Part shown: in pieces, positions 24,303 to 31,896 of the stretch
Position numbering within the stretch: position 1 is the first letter of the stretch
Layout of the letters: every line of letters starts with the position of its first letter
DNA from: Nitrososphaerota archaeon
GTDB lineage: Archaea; Thermoproteota; Nitrososphaeria; Nitrososphaerales; UBA183
Direction: 5' to 3'
Assembly (NCBI GenBank): GCA_027886865.1
Contig: JAPCJR010000003.1
Location: 62,001 to 126,000, forward strand
Length of the DNA: 64,000 nucleotides
The notes under the pieces: model-generated
Told to the model about the DNA's origin: nothing
The model's input: the letters and a program-made list of their open reading frames with translations, nothing else
Databases searched by the model: none
Position numbers and translations under genes: made by a program

Positions 24303-25052
24303 ATGCTCGGCTTCCCGGAAGTCCTCCTCTTCTCCGCCGTCATGGGTCTTTCCATCTATCTGTCCCTTCCGATCGTCCTCAGCAAGAAGACAGGCGAGAT
24401 GAGGACGAAGCTCTTCAACGCGGTCGCGATCGGCATACTGATCTTCTTGATGGGAGACGTCTTCACCGACGCCGCAGCGGTGATGTACAATGGCTCCTAC
24501 AACGGCTACGGCTCCTCCCCTTATTTCGACACGGTCTTCACTTTATCGCTCGCTACCGGATTCTTGGTCCTCTATTTCGCCGAGAACAGGTCAAGGAACG
24601 GTCTGACGCCAACCCAGCTGGCGTCCATAATCGCCCTCGGGATAGGGTTCCAGAACCTGACAGAGGGTCTGCTGTTCGGTTCACTGGGCGCCTCGCTCGG
24701 GCTGACCGGGGCCGCGCTCGTCGTGCTCGTCGGGTTCATCTTCCAGAACGTCACCGAGGGCTTCCCGATAACGTCCCCGTTCTTCGGTCAGCTGGAGAAG
24801 AAGACCGGCATCATCCTGCTCCTCCTCCTCGTGGGGGGCCTTCCCACGATCATCGGGGGCGCGGTAGGGTTCTACTATACTTCTGACGCCTTCGACCTCG
24901 TCTTCGACGGTCTCGCGATAGGCGCCATACTCTACGTGATACTCCCGATGCTCAAGAACGCGTTCAGGGACATGGACCATGCGAAGCAGAGGATGGTCTA
25001 CCTCGGGGTGTTCCTCGGATTCCTGATAGGGTTCGTCGTCAACCTGGTCTGA
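24303..25052 (+). CDS. ZIP-family-like metal transporter
   Basis: This 249-residue membrane protein has about eight hydrophobic segments. Two helices carry GFQNLTEG (~119) and GFIFQNVTEG (~150). These match the ZIP pattern H-N-x-x-E-G of metal-binding helices 4 and 5, but with Gln in place of His. It may move iron, manganese or another divalent metal, or have changed selectivity. The ATG at 24303 is about 27 nt after the TTAAATATTA box, so a GTG at 24282 is less likely. It is paired head to head with the HTH-ferritin regulator. Confidence 0.72.
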   Translation: MLGFPEVLLFSAVMGLSIYLSLPIVLSKKTGEMRTKLFNAVAIGILIFLMGDVFTDAAAVMYNGSYNGYGSSPYFDTVFTLSLATGFLVLYFAENRSRNGLTPTQLASIIALGIGFQNLTEGLLFGSLGASLGLTGAALVVLVGFIFQNVTEGFPITSPFFGQLEKKTGIILLLLLVGGLPTIIGGAVGFYYTSDAFDLVFDGLAIGAILYVILPMLKNAFRDMDHAKQRMVYLGVFLGFLIGFVVNLV

Positions 25053-25057
25053 GGATG

Positions 25058-25849
25058 CTATTTTCCCATCCTGCGCTGGCGCTTTTGGTAGGTTCTGATC
25101 GCCCTGAGCAGGTCTATCTTGCGAAACGCAGGCCAGTAGACGTCCATGAATATCAGCTCGCTGTACGCTCCCTGCCACAGCAAGAAGCCGCTCATCCTCT
25201 CCTCGCCAGACGTCCGGATGATGAGGTCCGGCTCCGGGTTCGGCAGGTAGGATGTGTAGAGTCTGCCTGATATCGTCTCCTCCGTTATCGCCGCCGGCTC
25301 CAGCGACCCCTTCTTCACATCCTCGGCGATCGACCTCACCACGTCGGTGATCTCCGCTCTGCCTCCGTAGGCCATCGCGATGTTGAGGAAGTGTCCGTCG
25401 TAGCCCGCCGTCTTCTCTTCGACCTCGCGCAGTATCTTGAGGAGCGAGTCGGGGAGGAGTTCGAACTTTCCGATGCCCTTCACTCTGACCTTGTACTTGT
25501 AGATCCTCTCATCCTTGAGCAGCCTTGTGAGGCGCTCCTCGATCAGCCTGACGATCTCCTGGACCTCCTCAGAGCTTCTCTGGAAGTTCTCCGTGGAGAG
25601 CACGTAGAGGGTTATCGACCTTATCTTTAGTTCGTGGCACCAGTCGAGAAGCTTCTCGACGACGTCCGCACCGTATGCGTGGCCCAGCTCGACGGCGTAG
25701 CTCCTGTTCTGGGCCCATCTGCGGTTCCCGTCGAGGATTATGCCGATGTGGTCCGGGATGGGACCGCGCTCGACCTCGGAGTTGAGCCTGGTCTCGTAGA
25801 ACTTGTACGCTCCGGTCGCCCTGAGCACAGTGTCAAGCACGTCCGTCAC
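25058..25849 (-). CDS. uppS: Cis-prenyltransferase (UppS/DHDDS family)
   Basis: This enzyme extends a short allylic diphosphate with IPP in cis to make the polyprenyl carrier for glycan assembly. The 263-residue protein has the signature IILDGNRRWAQ (~35-45) with the catalytic Asp. The YGGRAEITDVV motif is near 170, and the substrate-contacting segment DLIIRTSGEERMSGFLLWQ is near 208. The GTG start overlaps the DUF373 stop by 4 bp (GTGA). Confidence 0.95.
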   Translation of the reverse strand: MTDVLDTVLRATGAYKFYETRLNSEVERGPIPDHIGIILDGNRRWAQNRSYAVELGHAYGADVVEKLLDWCHELKIRSITLYVLSTENFQRSSEEVQEIVRLIEERLTRLLKDERIYKYKVRVKGIGKFELLPDSLLKILREVEEKTAGYDGHFLNIAMAYGGRAEITDVVRSIAEDVKKGSLEPAAITEETISGRLYTSYLPNPEPDLIIRTSGEERMSGFLLWQGAYSELIFMDVYWPAFRKIDLLRAIRTYQKRQRRMGK

Positions 25850-26967
25850 TCCTTGAGCAGCGGGCTCCTGCTGCGTATTTTTGTGTACAACGCCGTCACG
25901 GCCGCGAAGGTCACGGCAAGGCCGACAAGGACGTACGAGATCAGCAAGACTGAGCTGTTAACCCCCCCGGTCAGGAATATCGCGAACTCGTCCATCGGAA
26001 GGTAGAGGAGCCCGAGCAGTATGATAAGAACCCCATCTCTCCAGACCCTGTTGCTCCCCCGGGCCAGATGCGCCAGGAGGCCGCCTATCAGGTATATGGC
26101 GAAGGCGGCCCAGATTACCGGCAGCGCTCCCTCCAGATAGTATCCGATCAGGCCGCCACCGTAGCCCAGGAACGCTGCGGGATTGGCCCCCACCGCGATG
26201 ACACCCTTCGGGTCGAAGGAGATCATGTTGGTGTATCCGGTGGAGATCCCCACGAGGAAGATGAGCGTCCCTGCCAGGGCGGAGAATATCCTGAGGTAAC
26301 CATAGGGTCTCTGGCTGAGCATCAGCGCTACGGACCTGTCGATGCCGAAGCCTCTGACCAGGAAGGTCGTCCCCACTATCAGGAGTATCGCGATCCCGGC
26401 CTCGAAGGCGCGGCCGAAGAGGACCAGCACCCCTGCGAACAGGAAGATAACGCCCGGCACGCCTATGACCCATTTCGAGTACCGCGGGTCGAAGACGAGC
26501 ATCCTGAGATACCTGCCGAGAACCATGTAAGTCTCCTCCACCGTCCTGCTGTACTTGACCGCTATTCTGACCACTGAGACTATCGGCTTCATCGACTGGA
26601 TTACCGGTAGCACCTGTTCGTCGTCCGCGCCGTCGCTGACCAGGACGATGCCCGTGAACTGGTCCCTTGCGAGGAGCTTCTCGACCTCCCTCCTGATCTT
26701 CCTGTCGGCGTCGATCCCGCTCTCGCTGACGCCGCACACCACTGCGACCTCGGAGTTCACTCCCTTCGCCCGGAGCTTCTCGTGCTCGCGCACGGCGGCG
26801 AAGATCGAGTTTGCATCGGCCTCCTCAGGGTCCGCGATGGCGAGCTCGGTAGCCGCTGCGATTACGTCCTGTTTGCCGTACACAGGGGAGCGTACCCGCG
26901 TCTTGCTCTCTAGGTCTCCGTCGCGGTCGACCGCAAGTACGAGGAGTTTCTCCTCCTGTTCGGACAT
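25846..26967 (-). CDS. DUF373 family membrane protein
   Basis: The 373-residue protein has a soluble N-terminal domain (~1-145) starting with KLLVLAVDRDGDLESKTRVRSP-type sequence, characteristic of archaeal DUF373. A membrane domain of about six helices follows. Function unknown; the family is conserved in archaea. The ATG at 26967 lies ~27 nt after a CTTAAG box (26992-26997); an ATG nine bases upstream is the alternative. It is co-transcribed with the cis-prenyltransferase, which hints at a link to polyprenyl or envelope biology. Confidence 0.85.
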   Translation of the reverse strand: MSEQEEKLLVLAVDRDGDLESKTRVRSPVYGKQDVIAAATELAIADPEEADANSIFAAVREHEKLRAKGVNSEVAVVCGVSESGIDADRKIRREVEKLLARDQFTGIVLVSDGADDEQVLPVIQSMKPIVSVVRIAVKYSRTVEETYMVLGRYLRMLVFDPRYSKWVIGVPGVIFLFAGVLVLFGRAFEAGIAILLIVGTTFLVRGFGIDRSVALMLSQRPYGYLRIFSALAGTLIFLVGISTGYTNMISFDPKGVIAVGANPAAFLGYGGGLIGYYLEGALPVIWAAFAIYLIGGLLAHLARGSNRVWRDGVLIILLGLLYLPMDEFAIFLTGGVNSSVLLISYVLVGLAVTFAAVTALYTKIRSRSPLLKE

Positions 26968-27082
26968 CTTTCGCATCGGAATGGGGCTCTCTACTTAAGC
27001 GCTATCCCGACACCGCGGTTACCCACTAGGCCTGTCTACGGAAGATACATAAGAAAGCCCAGGTGCTTCTGAGACGAAGCAA

Positions 27083-28786
27083 ATGCAGCTGCAAAGACCC
27101 TGGCTCGGGTCTTGGGCGGGGAGTGTTCCCCGAGAGATAGGCGTCGAGGCCAGGCCACTGCAGTCGCTGCTCGAGGACAGCGCGAAGCGATTTCCGCTGA
27201 GCACCTGTCTTTCGTACCAGGGTCGCTCGTTCACTTATTCAGAGGTCGAGGAAATCTCTTCGCGCTTCGCGTCTGCTCTGGTGTCGCTCGGCCTGCAGAG
27301 AGGGGACCGCGTGGCCATCTTCATGCCTAACATTCCGCAGTTCGTCTTCTCATACTTCGGAACGTTGAAGGCAGGCGGGGTCGTCGTCCCCTGCAGCCCT
27401 CTCTACAAGGAGAAGGAGCTGGAGTACCAGCTCCGAGACTCGGGGGCCTCCTTCGTGGTCGCCGCGAGCGACGTAGTGAAGGGGAGGGACCTCTACGCCA
27501 GCCTCGAGAAGTGCAGGACCAGGCTCTCGGTCAAGGCGACGATTGCCGCCAGCGTCACCGAGTATCTTCCTTCGCTCAAGAGGCCCTTCGCCGGGCTCGC
27601 TGGAGTGAAGAAAGTAGCGAGGAGCGGCACCGTCCAGTTCAAGCAGATCGTCGACCGCAGCGAGCCGCTGAAGGCCGGGGTCGCCGTGGACCCCGCGAAG
27701 GACGTCGCCGTCCTTCAGTACACAGGCGGCACGACGGGCGTCTCCAAAGGCGCGATGCTCTCGCACGCTAACCTCTACCTGAACGCCGCCGCGGCTACCC
27801 AGTGTCTGCCCCTGCTGTCCGGCGACGTGGCTCTGGCAGCCCTTCCCCTGTTCCACATCTACGGGATGACGACTGGGATGAACGCACCGTTCTTCGTCGG
27901 CGCCCGCGTCATCCTGCTCCCCCGGTTCGACGTGGAGGAGGTAATGAAGACCATCGAGCACGAGAAGGTGACCAGCTTCTGCGGCGTCCCGACGATGTAC
28001 ATCGCAGTGATCAATCATCCGGAAGTCTCAAGGTTCAACCTCAGGACGGTCAAGTCGTGCATCTCCGGAGGAGCGCCTCTTCCCGTGGCCGTGAGGAAGC
28101 GTTTCATCGAGATCACCGGAAGTCATCTCGTTGAGGGTTACGGCCTCACCGAGGCCAGCCCGGTGACCCATTGCAACCCCGTTGGCGAAGGCGCGGTCGT
28201 GAAGGACGGTTCCATAGGTCTTCCCATCGCGGAGACAGACGCCGCTATCGTGGACATGGAGGACCCCTCTAAGCTGCTGGGCATCGGTGAGGTGGGCGAG
28301 CTCGCCGTGATGGGCCCTCAGGTCATGCTCGGGTACTGGAACCGCAAGGATGAATCGGACCTCGTCCTGAAGGCGGGCTGGTTGCTCACCGGGGACATTG
28401 CAAAGATGGACGACCAGGGATACTTCTTCATCGTGGACAGGAAAAAAGACATGATCGATGTCGGCGGGTTCAAGGTCTGGCCACGCGAGGTCGAGGAGGT
28501 CCTTTTCACGCACCCGGGAGTCCGCGAGGCAGCCGTCGTGGGTGTCGCAGATGAATATAGAGGCGAGTCGGTGAAGGCGTTCGTGATACTCAAGCCCGAG
28601 AGCATAGGCAAGGTCACAGCGCAGGAGCTGATGGACTTCTGTCGGACGAACCTTTCTAGTTTCAAGGCACCGCGAAGCGTCGAGTTCGTCGACGACCTGC
28701 CGAAGACCCTCGTCGGCAAAGTGCTCCGCAGGAAGCTGCGTGATAAGGGCGATTGGGAGAAGGATGCGGCTAGCTCGTCTCGATGA
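27083..28786 (+). CDS. Long-chain acyl-CoA synthetase (AMP-forming)
   Basis: The enzyme activates a fatty or aryl acid to its CoA ester through an acyl-AMP. The 567-residue protein has the AMP-binding P-loop QYTGGTTGVSKGAML (~213-227), the GYGLTEASPVTH motif (~352), and the hinge and C-terminal motif FIVDRKKDMIDVGGFKVWPREVEE (~450), with the catalytic Lys near LPKTLVGKVLRRK (~545). A TACATAAG box lies about 30 nt before the ATG. It faces a thiolase gene and overlaps it by 17 bp; the two fit a beta-oxidation route with the ACAD/ETF genes at 42-46.7 kb. Confidence 0.92.
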   Translation: MQLQRPWLGSWAGSVPREIGVEARPLQSLLEDSAKRFPLSTCLSYQGRSFTYSEVEEISSRFASALVSLGLQRGDRVAIFMPNIPQFVFSYFGTLKAGGVVVPCSPLYKEKELEYQLRDSGASFVVAASDVVKGRDLYASLEKCRTRLSVKATIAASVTEYLPSLKRPFAGLAGVKKVARSGTVQFKQIVDRSEPLKAGVAVDPAKDVAVLQYTGGTTGVSKGAMLSHANLYLNAAAATQCLPLLSGDVALAALPLFHIYGMTTGMNAPFFVGARVILLPRFDVEEVMKTIEHEKVTSFCGVPTMYIAVINHPEVSRFNLRTVKSCISGGAPLPVAVRKRFIEITGSHLVEGYGLTEASPVTHCNPVGEGAVVKDGSIGLPIAETDAAIVDMEDPSKLLGIGEVGELAVMGPQVMLGYWNRKDESDLVLKAGWLLTGDIAKMDDQGYFFIVDRKKDMIDVGGFKVWPREVEEVLFTHPGVREAAVVGVADEYRGESVKAFVILKPESIGKVTAQELMDFCRTNLSSFKAPRSVEFVDDLPKTLVGKVLRRKLRDKGDWEKDAASSSR

Positions 28787-29951
28787 TCATGGCGACGCCG
28801 TTGCCTCCTCCGAGGCACAGGGTCGCGAGCCCTCTCTTCTTCCCGGTGTGCTTCAGCCCGTAGATGAGCGTCGTGAGCACCCTAGACCCGCTGCATCCTA
28901 TCGGGTGTCCCAGCGCCACTGCGCCCCCGTTCACGTTGAACTTCTCCTCAGGTATGCCCAGCTTCTCCCTCACCACTATGGAGGCGGTCGAGTATGCTTC
29001 GTTGTGTTCGAACAGGTCGATGTCGTCGACGGTCATGCCGGTCTTCTTCAGCAGCGCCTTGACCGTCGGGATCGGTGACTCCATAACGTCCTCGGGTTTG
29101 ACTCCTCCAGTGTTGTAGGCGATTATCTTCGCCAGGGGCTTCACCTTCGCGCGCTTCGCCCTCTCCTCCGATGCGACCACCAGCGCCGACGCACCATCGC
29201 TGAGTTGGGAGGAGTTTCCTGCCGTGAGCACGCCCCCGGGCTTAAAGACCGGCTTCAGCTTGGCTAGCTTCTCGAGCGTCGTGTCGGCCCGTATGCATTC
29301 GTCGAAATCGAAAATCTGCTCGTCGCCCGACTCGCTCTCGATCTTCAGCTTCACGATTTCGTCGGCGAACCTGCCTTCTTTCGCCGCCTTGGCCGCGCGC
29401 GTGTGGCTCCGATAGGCATACTCGTCGGCCTGCTTCCGTGTGACTCCATATTTCTCAGCGACCCTCTCGCCGGTGACGCCCATGTGGTACTGATTGTATG
29501 CGTCCCAGAGGCCGTCGCTGATCATGGCGTCCAGCAGGCGGGCGTCGCCATACTTCAGGCCCCATCTCAGCTCCTTCACGAGGTAGGGTGCGTTGCTCAT
29601 GCTCTCCATCCCGCCAGCCACTATGAGCTCGGCGTCTCCGGCCTTGATGGCCTGGGCCGCGAGCATCGTCGCCTTCAAGCCCGACCCGCATACCTTGTTC
29701 AGCGTGAACGATCCGACCGAAACCGGCACACCCGCGTAGATGGCCGACTGCCGCGCGGGGTTCTGGCCCAGTCCCGCCGATATGACGTTCCCGAGGATGA
29801 CCTCCTCCACTTCCTTGGGAGCGACCCTGGCACGAGCGATCGCTTCCCTCACGACCGCCTCCCCCAACCGTGCCGCCGGGACCCCGACGAGGCTCTTGCC
29901 GAACTTGCCTATGCCGGTCCTGCATGCAGACAGAATGACTGGTTGAGACAA
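28770..29951 (-). CDS. Acetyl-CoA C-acyltransferase (thiolase)
   Basis: This 393-residue enzyme has all catalytic elements of a degradative or biosynthetic thiolase: nucleophile Cys in NKVCGSG (~86-92), GHPIGCSG with the catalytic His (~348) and LCLGGGNG with the second Cys (~382). It cleaves 3-ketoacyl-CoA or makes acetoacetyl-CoA. It contrasts with the two thiolase-fold proteins at 33854-36158, which lack these residues. TTG start; a TATTAACC box lies ~33 nt upstream. Confidence 0.94.
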   Translation of the reverse strand: MSQPVILSACRTGIGKFGKSLVGVPAARLGEAVVREAIARARVAPKEVEEVILGNVISAGLGQNPARQSAIYAGVPVSVGSFTLNKVCGSGLKATMLAAQAIKAGDAELIVAGGMESMSNAPYLVKELRWGLKYGDARLLDAMISDGLWDAYNQYHMGVTGERVAEKYGVTRKQADEYAYRSHTRAAKAAKEGRFADEIVKLKIESESGDEQIFDFDECIRADTTLEKLAKLKPVFKPGGVLTAGNSSQLSDGASALVVASEERAKRAKVKPLAKIIAYNTGGVKPEDVMESPIPTVKALLKKTGMTVDDIDLFEHNEAYSTASIVVREKLGIPEEKFNVNGGAVALGHPIGCSGSRVLTTLIYGLKHTGKKRGLATLCLGGGNGVAMIIETS

Positions 29952-29959
29952 TATAGTTG

Positions 29960-30253
29960 CTAATCCCGAGCGATTGGGAGGTTAATAATGGAATCTCCGA
30001 GGCAGCCGGGACAGACGCAATCGTCCGCCAATAGTCCCGACCTCAGGCGGACGCCCTTCGACAATTCGACGGCCGAACACCAGAAGCTAGACAATCGCGT
30101 GCAGCTGAATGCACGTCCACAGATCTGGCATTCTACCTCTCTGGCTGGCAAGTCAGGACTCGGACCCTTCGCCGGATGACCGGACCTTGACGCTGGGTGT
30201 CGACGCTGCTTTCGGCCAGGGTGCCTCACGATCCTCTCACCCGTTCGGATCAC
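29960..30253 (-). CDS. Possible small zinc-finger protein
   Basis: A 97-codon frame opens with GTG 27 nt after a T/A-rich box (minus strand TTTAATAAAG, ~30270-30279). Its second half has paired cysteines (VECQICGRAF ~40-49, then CVCPGC ~80) fit for zinc binding. The first ~38 residues are Arg/Pro/Gly-rich and could be non-coding-like. No family is recognised. It fills most of the 355-bp gap between the thiolase and the S-component gene. Confidence 0.4.
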   Translation of the reverse strand: MIRTGERIVRHPGRKQRRHPASRSGHPAKGPSPDLPAREVECQICGRAFSCTRLSSFWCSAVELSKGVRLRSGLLADDCVCPGCLGDSIINLPIARD

Positions 30254-30306
30254 AGACGCAGCGCCCGTGCACCTTTATTAAATTGGCTGGATGAGCCATC
30301 CAGCAA

Positions 30307-30912
30307 TTGAACGGCCTGACTTTGGGGGGTACTCGAAAGGTAGCTGCCGTCTCGATATTCACTGCCCTCGCCATAGCGACGGACTACGCGATGTTGCCGC
30401 TCGCCAACGTCAAACTGATGGACTCGATCGTCTTCGTCTGTGCGCTCGCCTTCGGTGTGAGTGCCGGTGCTTCGGTGGCCGCCCTGACGTGGCTCGTCTA
30501 CGGGACCGTCAATCCGCTCGGCCCCGACACCGCCGCATTCCTGTTGCTCCTCATAGCGTCGGAGATGGTCTACGTGGCCTTCGGCTACATCGCGAGACGG
30601 ATGCTGAACCCGCAGCAGGGCATCCCGACGAGGAGCCTGCTATGGGGTTCGTTCGGTTTGATAGGGGCTTTCCTGTACGACCTCAATACGATAGTCACGC
30701 CGTATCTGATAATAGGTGAGCCCGTCAAAGTCATCCTTCCGTCGCTGCTCTTCGCTTCGCCGTTCATGCTGGCTCATGAGATAAGCGACTTCGTCTTCTT
30801 CTCCACCGTCGCTCCGCTGTTGTACGTCGCCGTGCGCAAGGTCGCGCTGAGGCAGGGGTTCTACGCCGAAGTTTCGCCGTCAGTCAGTGCGCTCGAAACC
30901 GAGCACATCTGA
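30307..30912 (+). CDS. ECF-type transporter S component-like membrane protein
   Basis: The 201-residue protein has five to six hydrophobic segments. It begins KVAAVSIFTALAIATDYAML and has a KLMDSIVFVCALAFGVSAG segment, a pattern common in substrate-binding S subunits of energy-coupling-factor vitamin importers. No AT module is in the window, so a shared one elsewhere would be needed. The TTG start follows a CTTTATTAAA box by ~30 nt. Its 3' end overlaps the DUF35 gene by 33 bp. Substrate unknown. Confidence 0.68.
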   Translation: MNGLTLGGTRKVAAVSIFTALAIATDYAMLPLANVKLMDSIVFVCALAFGVSAGASVAALTWLVYGTVNPLGPDTAAFLLLLIASEMVYVAFGYIARRMLNPQQGIPTRSLLWGSFGLIGAFLYDLNTIVTPYLIIGEPVKVILPSLLFASPFMLAHEISDFVFFSTVAPLLYVAVRKVALRQGFYAEVSPSVSALETEHI

Positions 30913-31326
30913 TATCGCGCCCGTCCTCTCGAGCTTTGGGCGGAATTTCGCCTTTACCCTGCTCCCCGCCCTCGCGCTCCCGATCAAGCGGTGCACGATG
31001 CCACCCTTCACCTCAGGGAACTCGATGAACGCAAAAGCGACGCGCTCTCCCGCGCCGCCTCCCGTGCGCGTGATGGCCTTCACAACCCCGACCTGGTCCA
31101 CCCGGATGAGCTTCGTGGTCTCCCCGTAGCAGTCGACGCAATACATTCGGGCCGGAAGCGCCGCCTCCTTGCAATTCGGGCAGTAAGCCGCAAGGATTTT
31201 CCCGTCGATGAGCCCCCGCAGGAACTTCTCTCCCGCGACCCCCGCAGTGTACTCGTAATGGAACGGTATGGAGTCGACCCATTGCCTTACCTCGGTCACG
31301 TCGTCGAGCCTCTCGGTCATGGGCAT
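30880..31326 (-). CDS. DUF35 zinc-ribbon/OB-fold protein (copy 2)
   Basis: The 148-residue protein has a DUF35 rubredoxin-like zinc ribbon with CPNC (~50-53) and CVDC (~64-67), followed by an OB fold. DUF35 proteins dock onto thiolase-fold partners, in archaeal thiolase/HMG-CoA synthase complexes and in the Ltp2-ChsH2 steroid retro-aldolase. It is the last gene of an operon with two thiolase-fold proteins, so it is probably the scaffold or acyl-CoA-binding subunit of one of them. Start ATG 31326, 2 bp after the preceding stop. Confidence 0.86.
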   Translation of the reverse strand: MPMTERLDDVTEVRQWVDSIPFHYEYTAGVAGEKFLRGLIDGKILAAYCPNCKEAALPARMYCVDCYGETTKLIRVDQVGVVKAITRTGGGAGERVAFAFIEFPEVKGGIVHRLIGSARAGSRVKAKFRPKLERTGAISDVLGFERTD

Positions 31327-31328
31327 GG

Positions 31329-31856
31329 CTAGTTCTTACCCCCTGCGGGCTTGAAGTACCTGATGTCGGTAATCGCCCCCTGCCGCTCCGCGCTGTCCTT
31401 CCAGACGGCCTGGACGCGCATCCCGATCTTGACCTTTTCGGGCTCGACCTCTCCGAGGAGGTGCAGTATCCCCATCAGCGGCGACGCCCCGTCTATCTCG
31501 ACCACCGCGACGAGAATCGGCTCCTTTCTCCTGCTGGCGTCGAAGTTCACGTAGGCTATCGAATAGGTGACGACGTTCCCCGTATCGCGCAGCCTGACCC
31601 AGCTGTCCGTGGGCCTGTAGCACCTCTCGCAGTACATGCGCGGTGGGACCATGACCCTCTCGCATCGGTCGCATCTTCTCCCCCATATCTGGCCGTCCTT
31701 CAGGCCGCTGAGGAACCTGCCGGTCGCGACTCCTGAACTCCACGCGTACCTCAGTTCCGTCTGGTACAGCGTTATGAGATACCTCTTGGCCTTCACGTCG
31801 TCCGGCGTGATCTCCACGCCCGGATACTTCGAGATCCTCGAGCTCAAGGCTCGCAC
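31329..31856 (-). CDS. DUF35 zinc-ribbon/OB-fold protein (copy 1)
   Basis: The 175-residue protein has zinc-ribbon cysteines CDRC (~62-65) and CERC (~76-79), an N-terminal helical extension (~1-45), and an OB-fold C-terminus with LVAVVEIDGASPLMGILH. It is related to the next gene but not a recent duplicate. Two DUF35 and two thiolase-fold genes in one operon suggest two matched pairs. GTG start; about 40 bp separate it from acetoacetyl-CoA synthetase. Confidence 0.86.
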   Translation of the reverse strand: MRALSSRISKYPGVEITPDDVKAKRYLITLYQTELRYAWSSGVATGRFLSGLKDGQIWGRRCDRCERVMVPPRMYCERCYRPTDSWVRLRDTGNVVTYSIAYVNFDASRRKEPILVAVVEIDGASPLMGILHLLGEVEPEKVKIGMRVQAVWKDSAERQGAITDIRYFKPAGGKN

Positions 31857-31896
31857 CTTACTGTCTTCGGATTCATATGAATCAAATCAGACCACG

